Below are positions 44,346 through 52,759 of a stretch of DNA of 64,000 bases, piece by piece. The position numbers and the translations under genes were made by a program. The stretch's first letter is position 1, and each line of letters begins with the position of its first letter. This DNA is from Bradyrhizobium barranii subsp. barranii. Lineage in GTDB: Bacteria > Pseudomonadota > Alphaproteobacteria > Rhizobiales > Xanthobacteraceae. The stretch covers positions 7,547,501 through 7,611,500 of the forward strand of contig NZ_CP086136.1 in assembly GCF_017565645.3 (NCBI RefSeq). Direction: 5' to 3'. The notes beneath the pieces are model-generated. The model saw only the letters and a list, made by a program, of their open reading frames with translations, did not search any database and was not told the origin of the DNA.

Positions 44346-44444
44346 GTTCGTGGCGCGAGCACCGCACACGCAAAATGCGGCGGACGTTGCCGTCCGCCGC
44401 ATTTGCCCCCTGACGCTCCGCTTCCTTCGATTCGCCCGCGGAGC

Positions 44445-46172
44445 TTATTTCTTCAGCGCGAACACCCAGATCACGCCGCCCTGCGGCACATTGGCTTCGA
44501 TGCCGATATTGTTGGTCGCGAGCGCATCCTGGATGCGTTGCGCGTCCACGCCCCACCCCGACTGGATCGAGATGTATTGCGTGCCGTCGATCTCATAGGA
44601 CACCGGCATGCCCATGATGCCGGAGTTGGTCTTCTGCTCCCACAAGAGTTCGCCGGTCTTGGCGTGGAAGGCGCGGAAGTTGCGGTCGTTGGTGCCGCCG
44701 ACGAAGACGAGATCGCCTGCCGTCGCCGTTACCGAACCGAACAACTGCGATTTCGGGAAATTGTGCTGCCACACCTTCTTGCCGGTGGCGGGATCCCAAG
44801 CCTGGAGTTCGCCGAAATGATCGGCGCCGGGCTTCGTCGTCAGGCCGATGTCCTCCGGCTTGGTGCCGAGCCAGAGTTCGCCCGCCTTGAGCGGAACCTT
44901 CTCTCCGGTGAAGCCGCCACAGAAATTCTCGTTGGCGGGCACGTAGACGAGGCCGGTCCTCTGGCTGTAGGCCGCCGACGGCCAGTCCTTGCCACCCCAC
45001 AGCGACGGACAGAACTCGACCCGCTTGCCGATGACCGGCTTGTGCGCAGGATCGACGATCGGCTTGCCGCTCTCGGCATCGATGCCCTTCCAGACATCGG
45101 TCGCGACGAAGGGCCAGCCTGCGACGTAGTTGATCTTGGTCGGGGTGCGCTCGAGCACCCAGAAGATCGCGTCGCGGCCCGGATGGATCAGGCTCTTGAT
45201 GGTGCGACCGTCGCGTTGCAGGTCGACCAGGATCGGTGCTTCGACCTCGTCCCAGTCCCAGGAATCGTTCTGGTGGTACTGGTGGTAGGTCTTGATCTTC
45301 CCATTGCTGGGATCGAGCGCGAGCACCGAGGAGGTGTAGAGATTGTCGCCGGGATGCGTCTCGCCAGGCCATGGCGCGGCGTTACCGACGCCCCAGTAGA
45401 TCGTCTTGGTGTCCTTGTCGTAATTGCCGGTCATCCAGGCGGAGCCACCGCCGGTCTTCCAGTCGTCGCCCTGCCAGGTATCGTGACCGGGCTCGCCCTC
45501 GCCGGGGATGGTGAAGGTGCGCCACAACTCCTTGCCGTCCTTGGCATCGTATGCGGCGACGTAACCGCGCACGCCGAGTTCACCGCCGGAGCCTCCGACG
45601 ATGACCTTGCCCTCGACGACCAGCGGCATCAGCGTCATGTACTGGCCCTTCTTGTAGTCCTGCACCTTGGTGTCCCACACCACCTTGCCGGTCTTGGCGT
45701 CGAGCGCGACGACATGGTCGTCGGTGGTGGCGAGATAAAGCTTGTCCTCCCAGAGACCGACGCCGCGGTTGGTCGGATGCAGCTGAAAGAGGTCGTCGGG
45801 AAGCTGCCGCTTGTAGCGCCAATATTCGTCGCCGGTCTTCGCGTTCAGCGCGATCACCTGCCCCATCGGGGTCGTTACGAACATCACGCCATTGTTGACG
45901 ATCGGCGGCGCCTCGTGGCCTTCGACCACGCCGGTGGCAAACGTCCAGACCGGCGTGAGATTCTTGACGTTCGAGGTGTTGATCTGGTCGAGCGGGCTAT
46001 AGCCCTGCCCGTCATAGGTGCGCCGATAGAGCATCCAGTTGCTGGGTTCCGGATTTTCCAGCCGCTGCGCGGTGACGGGAGAATAATTCTCGATCGGGCC
46101 GGCGCCGGCGGCGGTCGAGGCAAGACACGTGAAGGCGACGAAGCCGGACAGTAACCATTGCTTCCTGGTCAT
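44445..46172 (-). CDS. PQQ-dependent dehydrogenase, lanthanide-type, lacking the vicinal disulfide
   Basis: Periplasmic quinoprotein of 575 aa with propeller repeats ([41 protein letters not shown]). Metal and catalytic residues are kept: Glu198 (GGELG), Asn264 (GVGNAAP), and Asp306/Asp308 in NDSWDWDEV, the lanthanide signature. The adjacent Cys pair of methanol and ethanol dehydrogenases is missing: the aligned segment reads DLFQLHPTNRG. It is a different clade from the two enzymes above; substrate unknown. The start at 46172 has AAGGGA six bases before it; MKKGTS at 46190 has none. The Rieske gene lies upstream on the same strand. Confidence 0.9.
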   Translation of the reverse strand: MTRKQWLLSGFVAFTCLASTAAGAGPIENYSPVTAQRLENPEPSNWMLYRRTYDGQGYSPLDQINTSNVKNLTPVWTFATGVVEGHEAPPIVNNGVMFVTTPMGQVIALNAKTGDEYWRYKRQLPDDLFQLHPTNRGVGLWEDKLYLATTDDHVVALDAKTGKVVWDTKVQDYKKGQYMTLMPLVVEGKVIVGGSGGELGVRGYVAAYDAKDGKELWRTFTIPGEGEPGHDTWQGDDWKTGGGSAWMTGNYDKDTKTIYWGVGNAAPWPGETHPGDNLYTSSVLALDPSNGKIKTYHQYHQNDSWDWDEVEAPILVDLQRDGRTIKSLIHPGRDAIFWVLERTPTKINYVAGWPFVATDVWKGIDAESGKPIVDPAHKPVIGKRVEFCPSLWGGKDWPSAAYSQRTGLVYVPANENFCGGFTGEKVPLKAGELWLGTKPEDIGLTTKPGADHFGELQAWDPATGKKVWQHNFPKSQLFGSVTATAGDLVFVGGTNDRNFRAFHAKTGELLWEQKTNSGIMGMPVSYEIDGTQYISIQSGWGVDAQRIQDALATNNIGIEANVPQGGVIWVFALKK

Positions 46173-46288
46173 GGACGTTCCCTTTTTCATCCGTTTGAAT
46201 TCTTGCTTTGAATTCTTGTCGTTCGTCCCGTCGTCCGCCCCTCGGCGGATGCGGCCTCTCGTGACGCGGGCATAACCCGCACCGTCCA

Positions 46289-46942
46289 TCATCCTGGCTG
46301 CACGCCACCTACCTTTCCGATGAAATTGCCGGCGACGCTGAGCGAACCGTCGGCGAGCGCGAGCGGCAGCGCGGCAAGCCGCCGCGGCGCCGGCCCGAAC
46401 ACGACCTGCGCGCCCTCGCGGGGATCGTATTCGGAGTTGTGACACATGCACTTGAACACGTCCTTCTCGCCGACATCGCTCTTGACCCAGGCGGTGACGG
46501 GACAGCCGGCATGCGAGCAGATCGCCGAATAGGCCAGGATGCCATCGACGGCCCGCGCGCGGGTCTTCTCGTCGAGCTCGGCGGGATCGAGCCGGATGAT
46601 CAGGATCTCGTTCAGGCGCGAGGCGCTGCGCACCACCGATGTGTTGGGATCTTTCGGCCACGCATGGACCGGCGGTCCACCGGCCGGGAGATCGGCCGCA
46701 GTGATGAGCTTTCCCTCCTGGTCGCCTTCGGAGAAGACGAGGAGATCACCCTTCTGCGGACGTTCATCGGAGCCTGGCGGATCCTCGCCCCCGCGCGCCT
46801 GCGTGAAACAACCGAGGCAGGCGGTCGTGGCGAGCGCGCCAAGCAGCAGCGTTCGCCGCGTCTGTTCTGTACCCGCGTCGACTTCAGACTCCGCGGTGCT
46901 CTCGGACGATGAGGGGGTGGTGTTGAACGATGCGCGCGACAT
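46289..46942 (-). CDS. Rieske [2Fe-2S] protein
   Basis: Protein of 217 aa with an N-terminal export or anchor segment (TRRTLLLGALATTACLGCF, possibly Tat). The Rieske cluster ligands are seen in ICSHAGCP and FKCMCHNSEYDP. The spacing and following PREGAQVVFGPAPRRLAALPL match the ubiquinol-cytochrome c reductase type. It precedes the third PQQ dehydrogenase by 116 bases on the same strand, so it may take electrons from that enzyme or pass them to a cytochrome. No cytochrome b or c1 gene is nearby, so it is not a bc1 operon. Confidence 0.85.
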   Translation of the reverse strand: MSRASFNTTPSSSESTAESEVDAGTEQTRRTLLLGALATTACLGCFTQARGGEDPPGSDERPQKGDLLVFSEGDQEGKLITAADLPAGGPPVHAWPKDPNTSVVRSASRLNEILIIRLDPAELDEKTRARAVDGILAYSAICSHAGCPVTAWVKSDVGEKDVFKCMCHNSEYDPREGAQVVFGPAPRRLAALPLALADGSLSVAGNFIGKVGGVQPG

Positions 46943-47029
46943 GCACGCTAGCAGGCGCTGGAACTCTGCCGAAAAAAAGGCGGAGAGTTGGCGCCGCAGC
47001 GCATCAATATGTCTTTGCTCGCTTTGGTT

Positions 47030-47049
47030 GAACGCAAATGAATGCGTTC
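47030..47049. promoter_or_regulatory. Inverted repeat upstream of the Rieske gene
   Basis: Perfect seven-base arms GAACGCA (47030-47036) and TGCGTTC (47043-47049) with a six-base spacer, about 90 bases before the Rieske start. The length and symmetry suit a dimeric regulator binding site. The surrounding 264 bases (46943-47206) are AT-richer than the genes and contain no other clear feature. Confidence 0.4.
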
Positions 47050-47206
47050 CAGCGCATATTTGCAATTGCAACGTCGCATCGCGCGATCGGCATGATGATT
47101 TTGCAGATCAGACCGATGATGCCGGAATCGGTGCAACGCGTTATTGGCCGCACAGCACAACCTCGAAGCGATACAACTGCACGTTTTACAGGCAAATTTG
47201 CTGTCG

Positions 47207-47671
47207 TCAGGACCGGAGCACGTGACGCGGCGCAGCGATACGGCCGGCGATGGTCGCCGACGCCATCTCAAAACTGTCGGCGATGCGTCGCGCCTTGTCG
47301 ATGAAGAGCGCGGCCGCCGGCGGCGGACAGACCTCGCGCGCGGTCTGCTCGAACAGATCGAGCCAGCGATCGAAATGATCGCCGACCAGGCTGAGCGGCA
47401 CATGCGCCCGCATCGGCGAACCATGATAGCGGCCGCTCATCAGCACGACCGACGACCAGAAATCCTTGAGTTTGGCGAGATGCTCGTCCCAATTCTGCAC
47501 GATCGCAAAGACCGGCCCCAGCAGCCCATCCTCGCGCACGCGTCCGTAGAAGCGGGTGACGAGCTCCCCGATCATCTCCTCGGTGATCCCGGTGCGCTCG
47601 ATCGCATCCTGGGTCAGCAGGTTCCGCCGCGCGGCCGCCGCCTCGCGCTCGGCCTTCAGTCAATCCGACAT
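47207..47671 (-). pseudogene. Group III truncated haemoglobin with an in-frame stop
   Basis: The body from Met at 47575 (122 aa) is a clear group III truncated globin: ELVTRFYGRVREDGLLGPVF, FWSSVVLMSGRYHGSPMRAHVPL with the proximal His, and FDRWLDLFEQTAREVCPP. Translation upstream in the same frame gives a typical N-terminus LKAEREAAAARRNLLTQDAI preceded by MSD, but a TGA (47660-47662) separates MSD from LKAER. So either the gene is broken by a point mutation or error, or translation starts at 47575 without helix A. Family members bind haem and oxygen or detoxify NO. Confidence 0.75.
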
Positions 47672-47806
47672 ATCCTTCGCTATCCGTTCATTTGTTCCCG
47701 CAGGCCGCCCGTTCGACATTGTCGGGCCAATTGCGCGCGGCGTCTTTGTCGCAGCGCAAATTGCGGGGATCGGGCGGCGGATGCAGAGCACCCGCCGCCC
47801 GCGCCA

Positions 47807-48658
47807 TCAGGCGCTATAGGTGTAGAAGCCCTGGCCGGTCTTGCGGCCGAGATGGCCGGCATCGACCATTTCCTTGAGCAAGGGGGCCGGACGGTATTTG
47901 GGGTCGTTGAAGCCCTTATAGAAGACCTCCATCACCGAGAGCATGGTGTCGAGCCCGACGAGATCGGCGAGCGCCAGCGGCCCGATCGGATGGTTGCAGC
48001 CGAGCTTCATGCCGGCATCGATCTCCTCAGCGGTTGCGATCCCTTCCTGGAGCGCAAAGATCGCCTCGTTGATCATCGGGCACAGGATGCGGTTGACAGC
48101 GAAGCCGGGGCTGTTCTTGGCCGTGATCGCCACCTTGCCGACCCGCTTGGCGAAATCCAGCGCCTTGGCGTGGGTGTCGTCGGAGGTCTGCAAGCCGCGG
48201 ATGAGTTCCAGCAGCGCCATCACCGGCACCGGGTTGAAGAAGTGCATGCCGATGAAGCGATCGGGACGATCGGTTGCGGCGGCAAGCTTCGTGATCGAGA
48301 TCGAGGAGGTGTTGGTCGCGAGCAGCGTGCGCGGCGACAGCGTGGCGCAGAGGTCCTTCAGGATCTTGACCTTGAGCTCCTCGTTCTCGGTCGCGGCCTC
48401 GATGACGAGGTCGCAATCGGCGAGCTTCGCGCGGTCGGTGGTGCCGGTGATGCGCTTGAGAGCCGCCTCGCGATCGGCCGCCGACATCTTCTCCTTCTTG
48501 ACCAGGCGCTCGAGGCTGCCGCCGACGGTCGACAGCCCGCGGTTCACCGCCGCATCGGAGATGTCGACCATCACGACCGAGAGCCCGGCCGCGGCACAAA
48601 TCTGCGCGATGCCGTTCCCCATGGTCCCTGCCCCGATGATGCCAACCGTGTTGATCAT
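47807..48658 (-). CDS. 3-Hydroxybutyryl-CoA dehydrogenase
   Basis: Cytoplasmic NAD(P)-dependent dehydrogenase of 283 aa. It interconverts 3-hydroxybutyryl-CoA and acetoacetyl-CoA (fatty acid, butanoate or polyhydroxybutyrate metabolism). Dinucleotide motif [15 protein letters not shown] at the start; catalytic His in [22 protein letters not shown] and [11 protein letters not shown] in the C-terminal domain. The start at 48658 is exact for the family; the longer frame to 48718 is rejected. It stands alone. Confidence 0.94.
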   Translation of the reverse strand: MINTVGIIGAGTMGNGIAQICAAAGLSVVMVDISDAAVNRGLSTVGGSLERLVKKEKMSAADREAALKRITGTTDRAKLADCDLVIEAATENEELKVKILKDLCATLSPRTLLATNTSSISITKLAAATDRPDRFIGMHFFNPVPVMALLELIRGLQTSDDTHAKALDFAKRVGKVAITAKNSPGFAVNRILCPMINEAIFALQEGIATAEEIDAGMKLGCNHPIGPLALADLVGLDTMLSVMEVFYKGFNDPKYRPAPLLKEMVDAGHLGRKTGQGFYTYSA

Positions 48659-48962
48659 TGCCTCGTATCCTTCATCATTGCGGGCGTGCCAGACGGCCCG
48701 GCCCCATTGTTCCTGCATCAGGGTCTAGCATCGCCGCCGGGCGGGTGCGACCTGATCCTGCCCCCTCCTTAAAGCATCCCGGGCGGGAATAAAGCCGCTC
48801 TTCCGCCGCGGAGAGGTGCGATTTGATGCCCCCGCGGGCTGATTTCTGCGCATTTTGCCCGGCCGCTGCAGGGGGTGCCGAGGGCGCGCCAGCGAGCACC
48901 GGGCCAGGACTTTGTGACACAGGCCACATCTGCTTCGCGCCCGGCCTGCTAGCCTCGGCCCT
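48659..48962. other. Intergenic gap between divergent genes
   Basis: A 304-base gap between 3-hydroxybutyryl-CoA dehydrogenase and pstS, transcribed apart, so both promoters should be here. GC-rich, with no clear -35/-10 pair, palindrome or small gene seen. A PHO box was looked for and not recognised. Confidence 0.4.
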
Positions 48963-50018
48963 ATGATGAAGCATCTCACTCTCCCCGTCCTCTTCACCGC
49001 TCTGCTCGTCGCCACGCAAAGCCTGGCGGCCGAGACCAAGGGAGCCGGCTCAACCTTCGTTTCGCCCGTGATGGCGAAATGGATCGACGCATACAAGACG
49101 AAGACCGGTAACACCGTCAGCTATCAAGCGGTCGGCTCCAGCATCGGCGTCGGCCTGATCAAAAAAGAGGCCGTCGACTTCGGCGCAAGCGACATGCCGC
49201 TTGATCCCAAGGAACTGGACAGGCTCGGCATGATGCAATTCCCGATCGTGATCGGGGGCGTCGTGCCGGTCGTCAATATCGATGGAGTCAAACCCGGCCA
49301 GATCCGCTTCACCGGCCAGATGCTCGCCGACATCTATCTCGGCAAGCTGAAATCATGGAACGATCCGGCCATTCGCGCGATCACCCCCGACATCAGGCTG
49401 CCGAACACTGCGATCACGGTGGTTCATCGCATCGACGGATCCGGCACGACGTTCAACTGGTCGAACTACCTCTCGAAGGTCAGCCCGCAGTGGAAGACGA
49501 GCGTGGGCGAAGGCACCTCGGTCGAGTGGCCGCTTGGGCTAGGCGGCAAGGGCAATGACGGCGTCGCCTCGCTCGTCAGCCTCGTTCCCGGCGCGATCGG
49601 CTATCTCGAATACACTTACGCGCTGCAACGGCTAGATAGAATCTCATTTGGCGTCGTGCAGAACAGCGCCGGAAATTTCGTCGTCCCCGACGCCGCATCG
49701 TTCCAGGCAGCGGCCTCGAGTGCGGACTGGAAGGCGGAGAAGGATTTCCACCTCGTGCTCACCAACGCGCCCGGCGAAGACGCCTACCCGATCACGGCCA
49801 CGACGTTCGTGCTGATGCCGAAGGCGCCGAAATCCGAGGAACGATCGGCAGCGGCCATCGACTTCATCCGCTGGTCACTGAAGAACGGAAAGGCCCAGGC
49901 CGAGACGCTGAACTACGTTCCGCTTCCGCCTGCCCTGGTCGACCAGATCGAACGCTATTGGCAGCAGAGCATCGAGACAAACCCCACGGTCTCGGCCTCG
50001 GCTAACGTCAAGCGCTGA
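48963..50018 (+). CDS. pstS: Phosphate-binding protein PstS
   Basis: Periplasmic phosphate receptor of 351 aa with a signal peptide (LPVLFTALLVATQSLA/AET). Phosphate ligand segments are visible: KGAGSTFVSPVMAKW, VSYQAVGSSIGVG, DFGASDMPL and VHRIDGSGTTFNWSNYL. The length is normal. No pstCAB or phoU follows, so it is an orphan copy, perhaps serving a Pst system elsewhere. Two ATGs in a row (48963 and 48966) are possible starts. Confidence 0.93.
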   Translation: MMKHLTLPVLFTALLVATQSLAAETKGAGSTFVSPVMAKWIDAYKTKTGNTVSYQAVGSSIGVGLIKKEAVDFGASDMPLDPKELDRLGMMQFPIVIGGVVPVVNIDGVKPGQIRFTGQMLADIYLGKLKSWNDPAIRAITPDIRLPNTAITVVHRIDGSGTTFNWSNYLSKVSPQWKTSVGEGTSVEWPLGLGGKGNDGVASLVSLVPGAIGYLEYTYALQRLDRISFGVVQNSAGNFVVPDAASFQAAASSADWKAEKDFHLVLTNAPGEDAYPITATTFVLMPKAPKSEERSAAAIDFIRWSLKNGKAQAETLNYVPLPPALVDQIERYWQQSIETNPTVSASANVKR

Positions 50019-50036
50019 AGCTTGGAAACGAGCGGC

Positions 50037-50072
50037 CGTCATGCCCGGGCCTGTCCCGGGCATCCACGTTCC
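50037..50072. repeat. Palindromic dispersed repeat, short copy
   Basis: GTCATGCCCGGGCCTGTCCCGGGCATCC-like hairpin just after the pstS stop; same family as the element at 44261. May end the pstS transcript. Confidence 0.55.
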
Positions 50073-50200
50073 CAGTGCCAGCCACGCGACCGCGATCCTT
50101 CTGGAAATCTCGCCGTGAATCGTGATTTAGTCCCGCGGAAGGCCTGTTGCCGGCTCGCAGCGGCGAGAACGCGCGAAGGTCTAGGCCCGGGGGCTTTCGA

Positions 50201-50569
50201 ATGGACGTGATCATCTACCACAATCCCGATTGCGGCACGTCGCGCAGCGCGCTTGCCACAATCAGGAGTGCCGGCATCGAGCCGCACGCGGTCGAATATT
50301 TGAAGACGCCACCTTCGCGTACCTTGTTGCAGCAGCTCGCGCGCATGGGGATTTCGGTGCGCGAGGCGGTCTGCGAAAAGGCGGCGCCCGATACGGAGCT
50401 CGGGCTCGACAACCCCGCACTGACGGATGACCAGCGGCTCGAAGCGATGATGGTACATCCGATCCTGATCAACAGGCCGATCGTGGTGACCCCGAACGAC
50501 GTCAGGCTTTGCCGCCCTTCGGATCTGGTGCTTGATCTCCTGCCGGCGCAACAGCGTCCGGCCGGATGA
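50201..50569 (+). CDS. arsC: ArsC-family arsenate reductase
   Basis: Cytoplasmic reductase of 122 aa of the glutaredoxin-linked ArsC/Spx family. The active Cys is in YHNPDCGTSRSALA, with the family's Arg in the same loop; ILINRPIVV holds another conserved Arg and EYLKTPPSR completes the fold. It reduces arsenate to arsenite for export. No arsenite pump is seen here. It overlaps tupB by ATGA, an unusual partnership that may simply reflect compact packing. The start at 50201 puts the N-terminal strand at its family position. Confidence 0.88.
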   Translation: MDVIIYHNPDCGTSRSALATIRSAGIEPHAVEYLKTPPSRTLLQQLARMGISVREAVCEKAAPDTELGLDNPALTDDQRLEAMMVHPILINRPIVVTPNDVRLCRPSDLVLDLLPAQQRPAG

Positions 50570-51264
50570 ACGATTTCGCGCGATCTATCGGCGCCGCGCT
50601 CACGCTGATCGGCGAGGCCGACGCCGAGCTGCTCGGCATCGTCGCTTTGTCGGTTCGTGTCAGCCTGACCGCCGGCATCGTCGCGCTGCTGATCGGCGCG
50701 CCCTTCGGGGCCCTGCTCGCGATCACCCGATTCCGCGGGCGGCAGGTCGTCATCGTGCTGACCAATGCGCTGCTCGGCCTTCCGCCGGTCGTGGTCGGGC
50801 TTGCGCTCTATCTTCTGCTGTCGCGGTCCGGCCCGCTTGGGGCAGCCGGACTGCTGTTCACGCCGACCGCCATGGTGATCGCGCAGACCCTGCTCGCGAC
50901 CCCGATCGTGGTCGCGCTGGTGCACCGGCCGGCGAGCCTGCTCTGGGCGGAGTATGGCGACCTCGCGCGGATCGACGGACTATCGACGCTGCGCAGCATC
51001 GGCTTGCTGTTCGCGCTCGGCCGGACGTCGCTGCTGACGGCCTTTCTCGCGGCGTTCGGACGCGCGATCGCCGAGGTCGGCGCCATCATCATCGTCGGTG
51101 GCAACATCCGCGGCTTCACGCGCACGATGACGACGGCGATCGCACTGGAGACCAGCAAGGGCGACCTGCCGCTGGCACTCGGGCTCGGGCTGATCCTGCT
51201 CGCGCTGAGCGTGGCGGTGTCGACCGTCGCCTTCCTGCTAGTGGGACGCGTTGGGGAAAAATAG
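50566..51264 (+). CDS. tupB: Tungstate-type ABC permease TupB
   Basis: Inner-membrane permease of 232 aa with about five to six membrane segments (SLTAGIVALLIGAPFGALLAI, ALLGLPPVVVGLALYLLLS). The cytoplasmic docking loop YGDLARIDGLSTLRSIGLLF and the length fit TupB/WtpB. It overlaps arsC at its start and overlaps tupA by 27 bases at its end, tail to tail. No ATPase (tupC) is present in the window. Confidence 0.87.
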   Translation: MNDFARSIGAALTLIGEADAELLGIVALSVRVSLTAGIVALLIGAPFGALLAITRFRGRQVVIVLTNALLGLPPVVVGLALYLLLSRSGPLGAAGLLFTPTAMVIAQTLLATPIVVALVHRPASLLWAEYGDLARIDGLSTLRSIGLLFALGRTSLLTAFLAAFGRAIAEVGAIIIVGGNIRGFTRTMTTAIALETSKGDLPLALGLGLILLALSVAVSTVAFLLVGRVGEK

Positions 51265-52047
51265 CTGCTCGCCGCCGACCTTGTAGCCGGCGATCGCATC
51301 CTGCCCCTTCGGCGAGACCAGCCAGTCGATGAAGGCCTGTCCCTCCTTCGCCTTCACATTCGCATGCGTCGCCGGATTCACCAGCATGACGCCATACTGG
51401 TTGAACAGCCGCTTGTCGCCCTCGGTCAGGACGGCAAGCTCGCCCCGGTTCTTGAACGACAGCCAGGTGCCGCGGTCCGACAGAACATAGGCGTTCGACG
51501 ACGAGGCCATGTTCAGCGCCGGACCCATGCCCTGGCCGATCTCGCGATACCAGCTGTCCTTGCCGGCGCCGATATCGACGCCCGCCTCCTTCCACAATCT
51601 CAGCTCGGCCGCATGCGTACCGGACTTGTCGCCGCGCGAGATGAATGGCACCTTCGCCGCCGCGATCTTGCGCAGCGCATCCGTGACGTCCTTGCCGCCG
51701 GCGATCTTTGCGGGATCGCTCTTCGGACCGACAATGATGAAGTCATTGTACATGACATCGAAGCGCTTCACGCCCTGCCCCTCGGACATGAACTTGTCCT
51801 CGGCCGGCCTGTCATGCACGAACACCACGTCGGCATCGCCGCGCCGCCCGATGTCGAGCGCCTGGCCGGTGCCGACGGCCACGACCTTCACCTCGATGCC
51901 CTCCGCCTTCGAGAACAGCGGCAGCAGGTAACCGAACAGGCCCGACTGCTCCGTCGACGTCGTCGAGGCCACGGTGATGGTGCGATCTTGCGCGAATGCG
52001 CATGTCGACCAGACCAGAACCGCTGCGATGGCGGCAAGCTTTCTCAT
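51238..52047 (-). CDS. tupA: Tungstate-binding protein TupA
   Basis: Periplasmic oxyanion-binding protein of 269 aa with a signal peptide (LAAIAAVLVWSTCAFA/QDR). The TupA hallmark TTSTEQSGLFGYLLP follows at once, then VKVVAVGTGQALDIGRRGDADV and FISRGDKSGTHAAELRLWK. TupA picks tungstate over molybdate. The gene runs opposite to tupB and their ends overlap by 27 bases, so they cannot form one operon. Supply of tungstate or molybdate could matter for the molybdopterin enzymes in this window, though that link is speculative. Confidence 0.92.
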   Translation of the reverse strand: MRKLAAIAAVLVWSTCAFAQDRTITVASTTSTEQSGLFGYLLPLFSKAEGIEVKVVAVGTGQALDIGRRGDADVVFVHDRPAEDKFMSEGQGVKRFDVMYNDFIIVGPKSDPAKIAGGKDVTDALRKIAAAKVPFISRGDKSGTHAAELRLWKEAGVDIGAGKDSWYREIGQGMGPALNMASSSNAYVLSDRGTWLSFKNRGELAVLTEGDKRLFNQYGVMLVNPATHANVKAKEGQAFIDWLVSPKGQDAIAGYKVGGEQLFFPNASH

Positions 52048-52247
52048 TGTGTTGTCCTCACTCTCCTGACGTTTAAACTTAGGCGGGAAGGATGACGCAG
52101 GGAAGTCCGACGTTCGGCGCAGGATCAGCGGCCAGATATGTCTCGCGGATCACGTCCTTTCTCCTTCGCTGTCGAAGGAAGCGTATCGGGGATCGGCGCG
52201 GCAATTCTGTGGGCGCGGTCACATTGGCCGCCTGCCGCGCCGGAGCT

Positions 52248-52523
52248 TCAGGACGACCGCAGCTTTTCGATGATGGCCGTCACCTCGTTCAGCTGGGCTT
52301 TGGCCGTGGCCAGCAGATCGAGCAGATCGCGCGCCGACTGGGCTGATCCGCCAGCGGCGGCCTGATCGATCACGCTCAAGCCGTCGGTGAGACGCGAGAT
52401 GATTTGCACGAGCTCATCGCGGCGCGCCTCGAGGTCCGCAAGCGTTGCGTCAAAGCGCTCGTCGAGCCGGGCGCCTTGCAACGAGCGGATCGGAACGATC
52501 CTGTCGTCGGGAGGATCGGACAT
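52248..52523 (-). CDS. Small helical protein, 91 aa
   Basis: Protein of 91 aa starting MSDPPDDRIVPIRSLQ, then almost wholly helical with heptad-like spacing: ATLADLEARRDELVQIISRL and LDLLATAKAQLNEVTAIIEKL. Probably a coiled-coil dimer in the cytoplasm; no signal peptide. The start at 52523 is preferred to an upstream one at 52733 that adds a basic, non-conserved leader, but its ribosome site is weak. Function unknown. Confidence 0.6.
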   Translation of the reverse strand: MSDPPDDRIVPIRSLQGARLDERFDATLADLEARRDELVQIISRLTDGLSVIDQAAAGGSAQSARDLLDLLATAKAQLNEVTAIIEKLRSS

Positions 52524-52759
52524 GCGCGTGCTTTGCGTTGCTGTCCCGCCCATCCTAGGCGCGACCGCCCGCAACCCGGCGGTGGTGCATTGTCGCATCC
52601 GACACGGCAGTCGCGTTGCCCTTTCCCGCGCGGTGGACGCACGGATGTTCTGCAATTGGTCCCACCTACATTGACATCGATGTGACGGCCGGGGCAGTTT
52701 TTTGCATTGCTGGCGAATCAGCGATTGCTTCACGCCGAGTACCTCTTGGACAACTCCCT

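Noticed and set aside
46289..46942. Rieske gene as part of a bc1 complex operon
   Set aside because: No cytochrome b or c1 gene is adjacent; the neighbour is a PQQ dehydrogenase.
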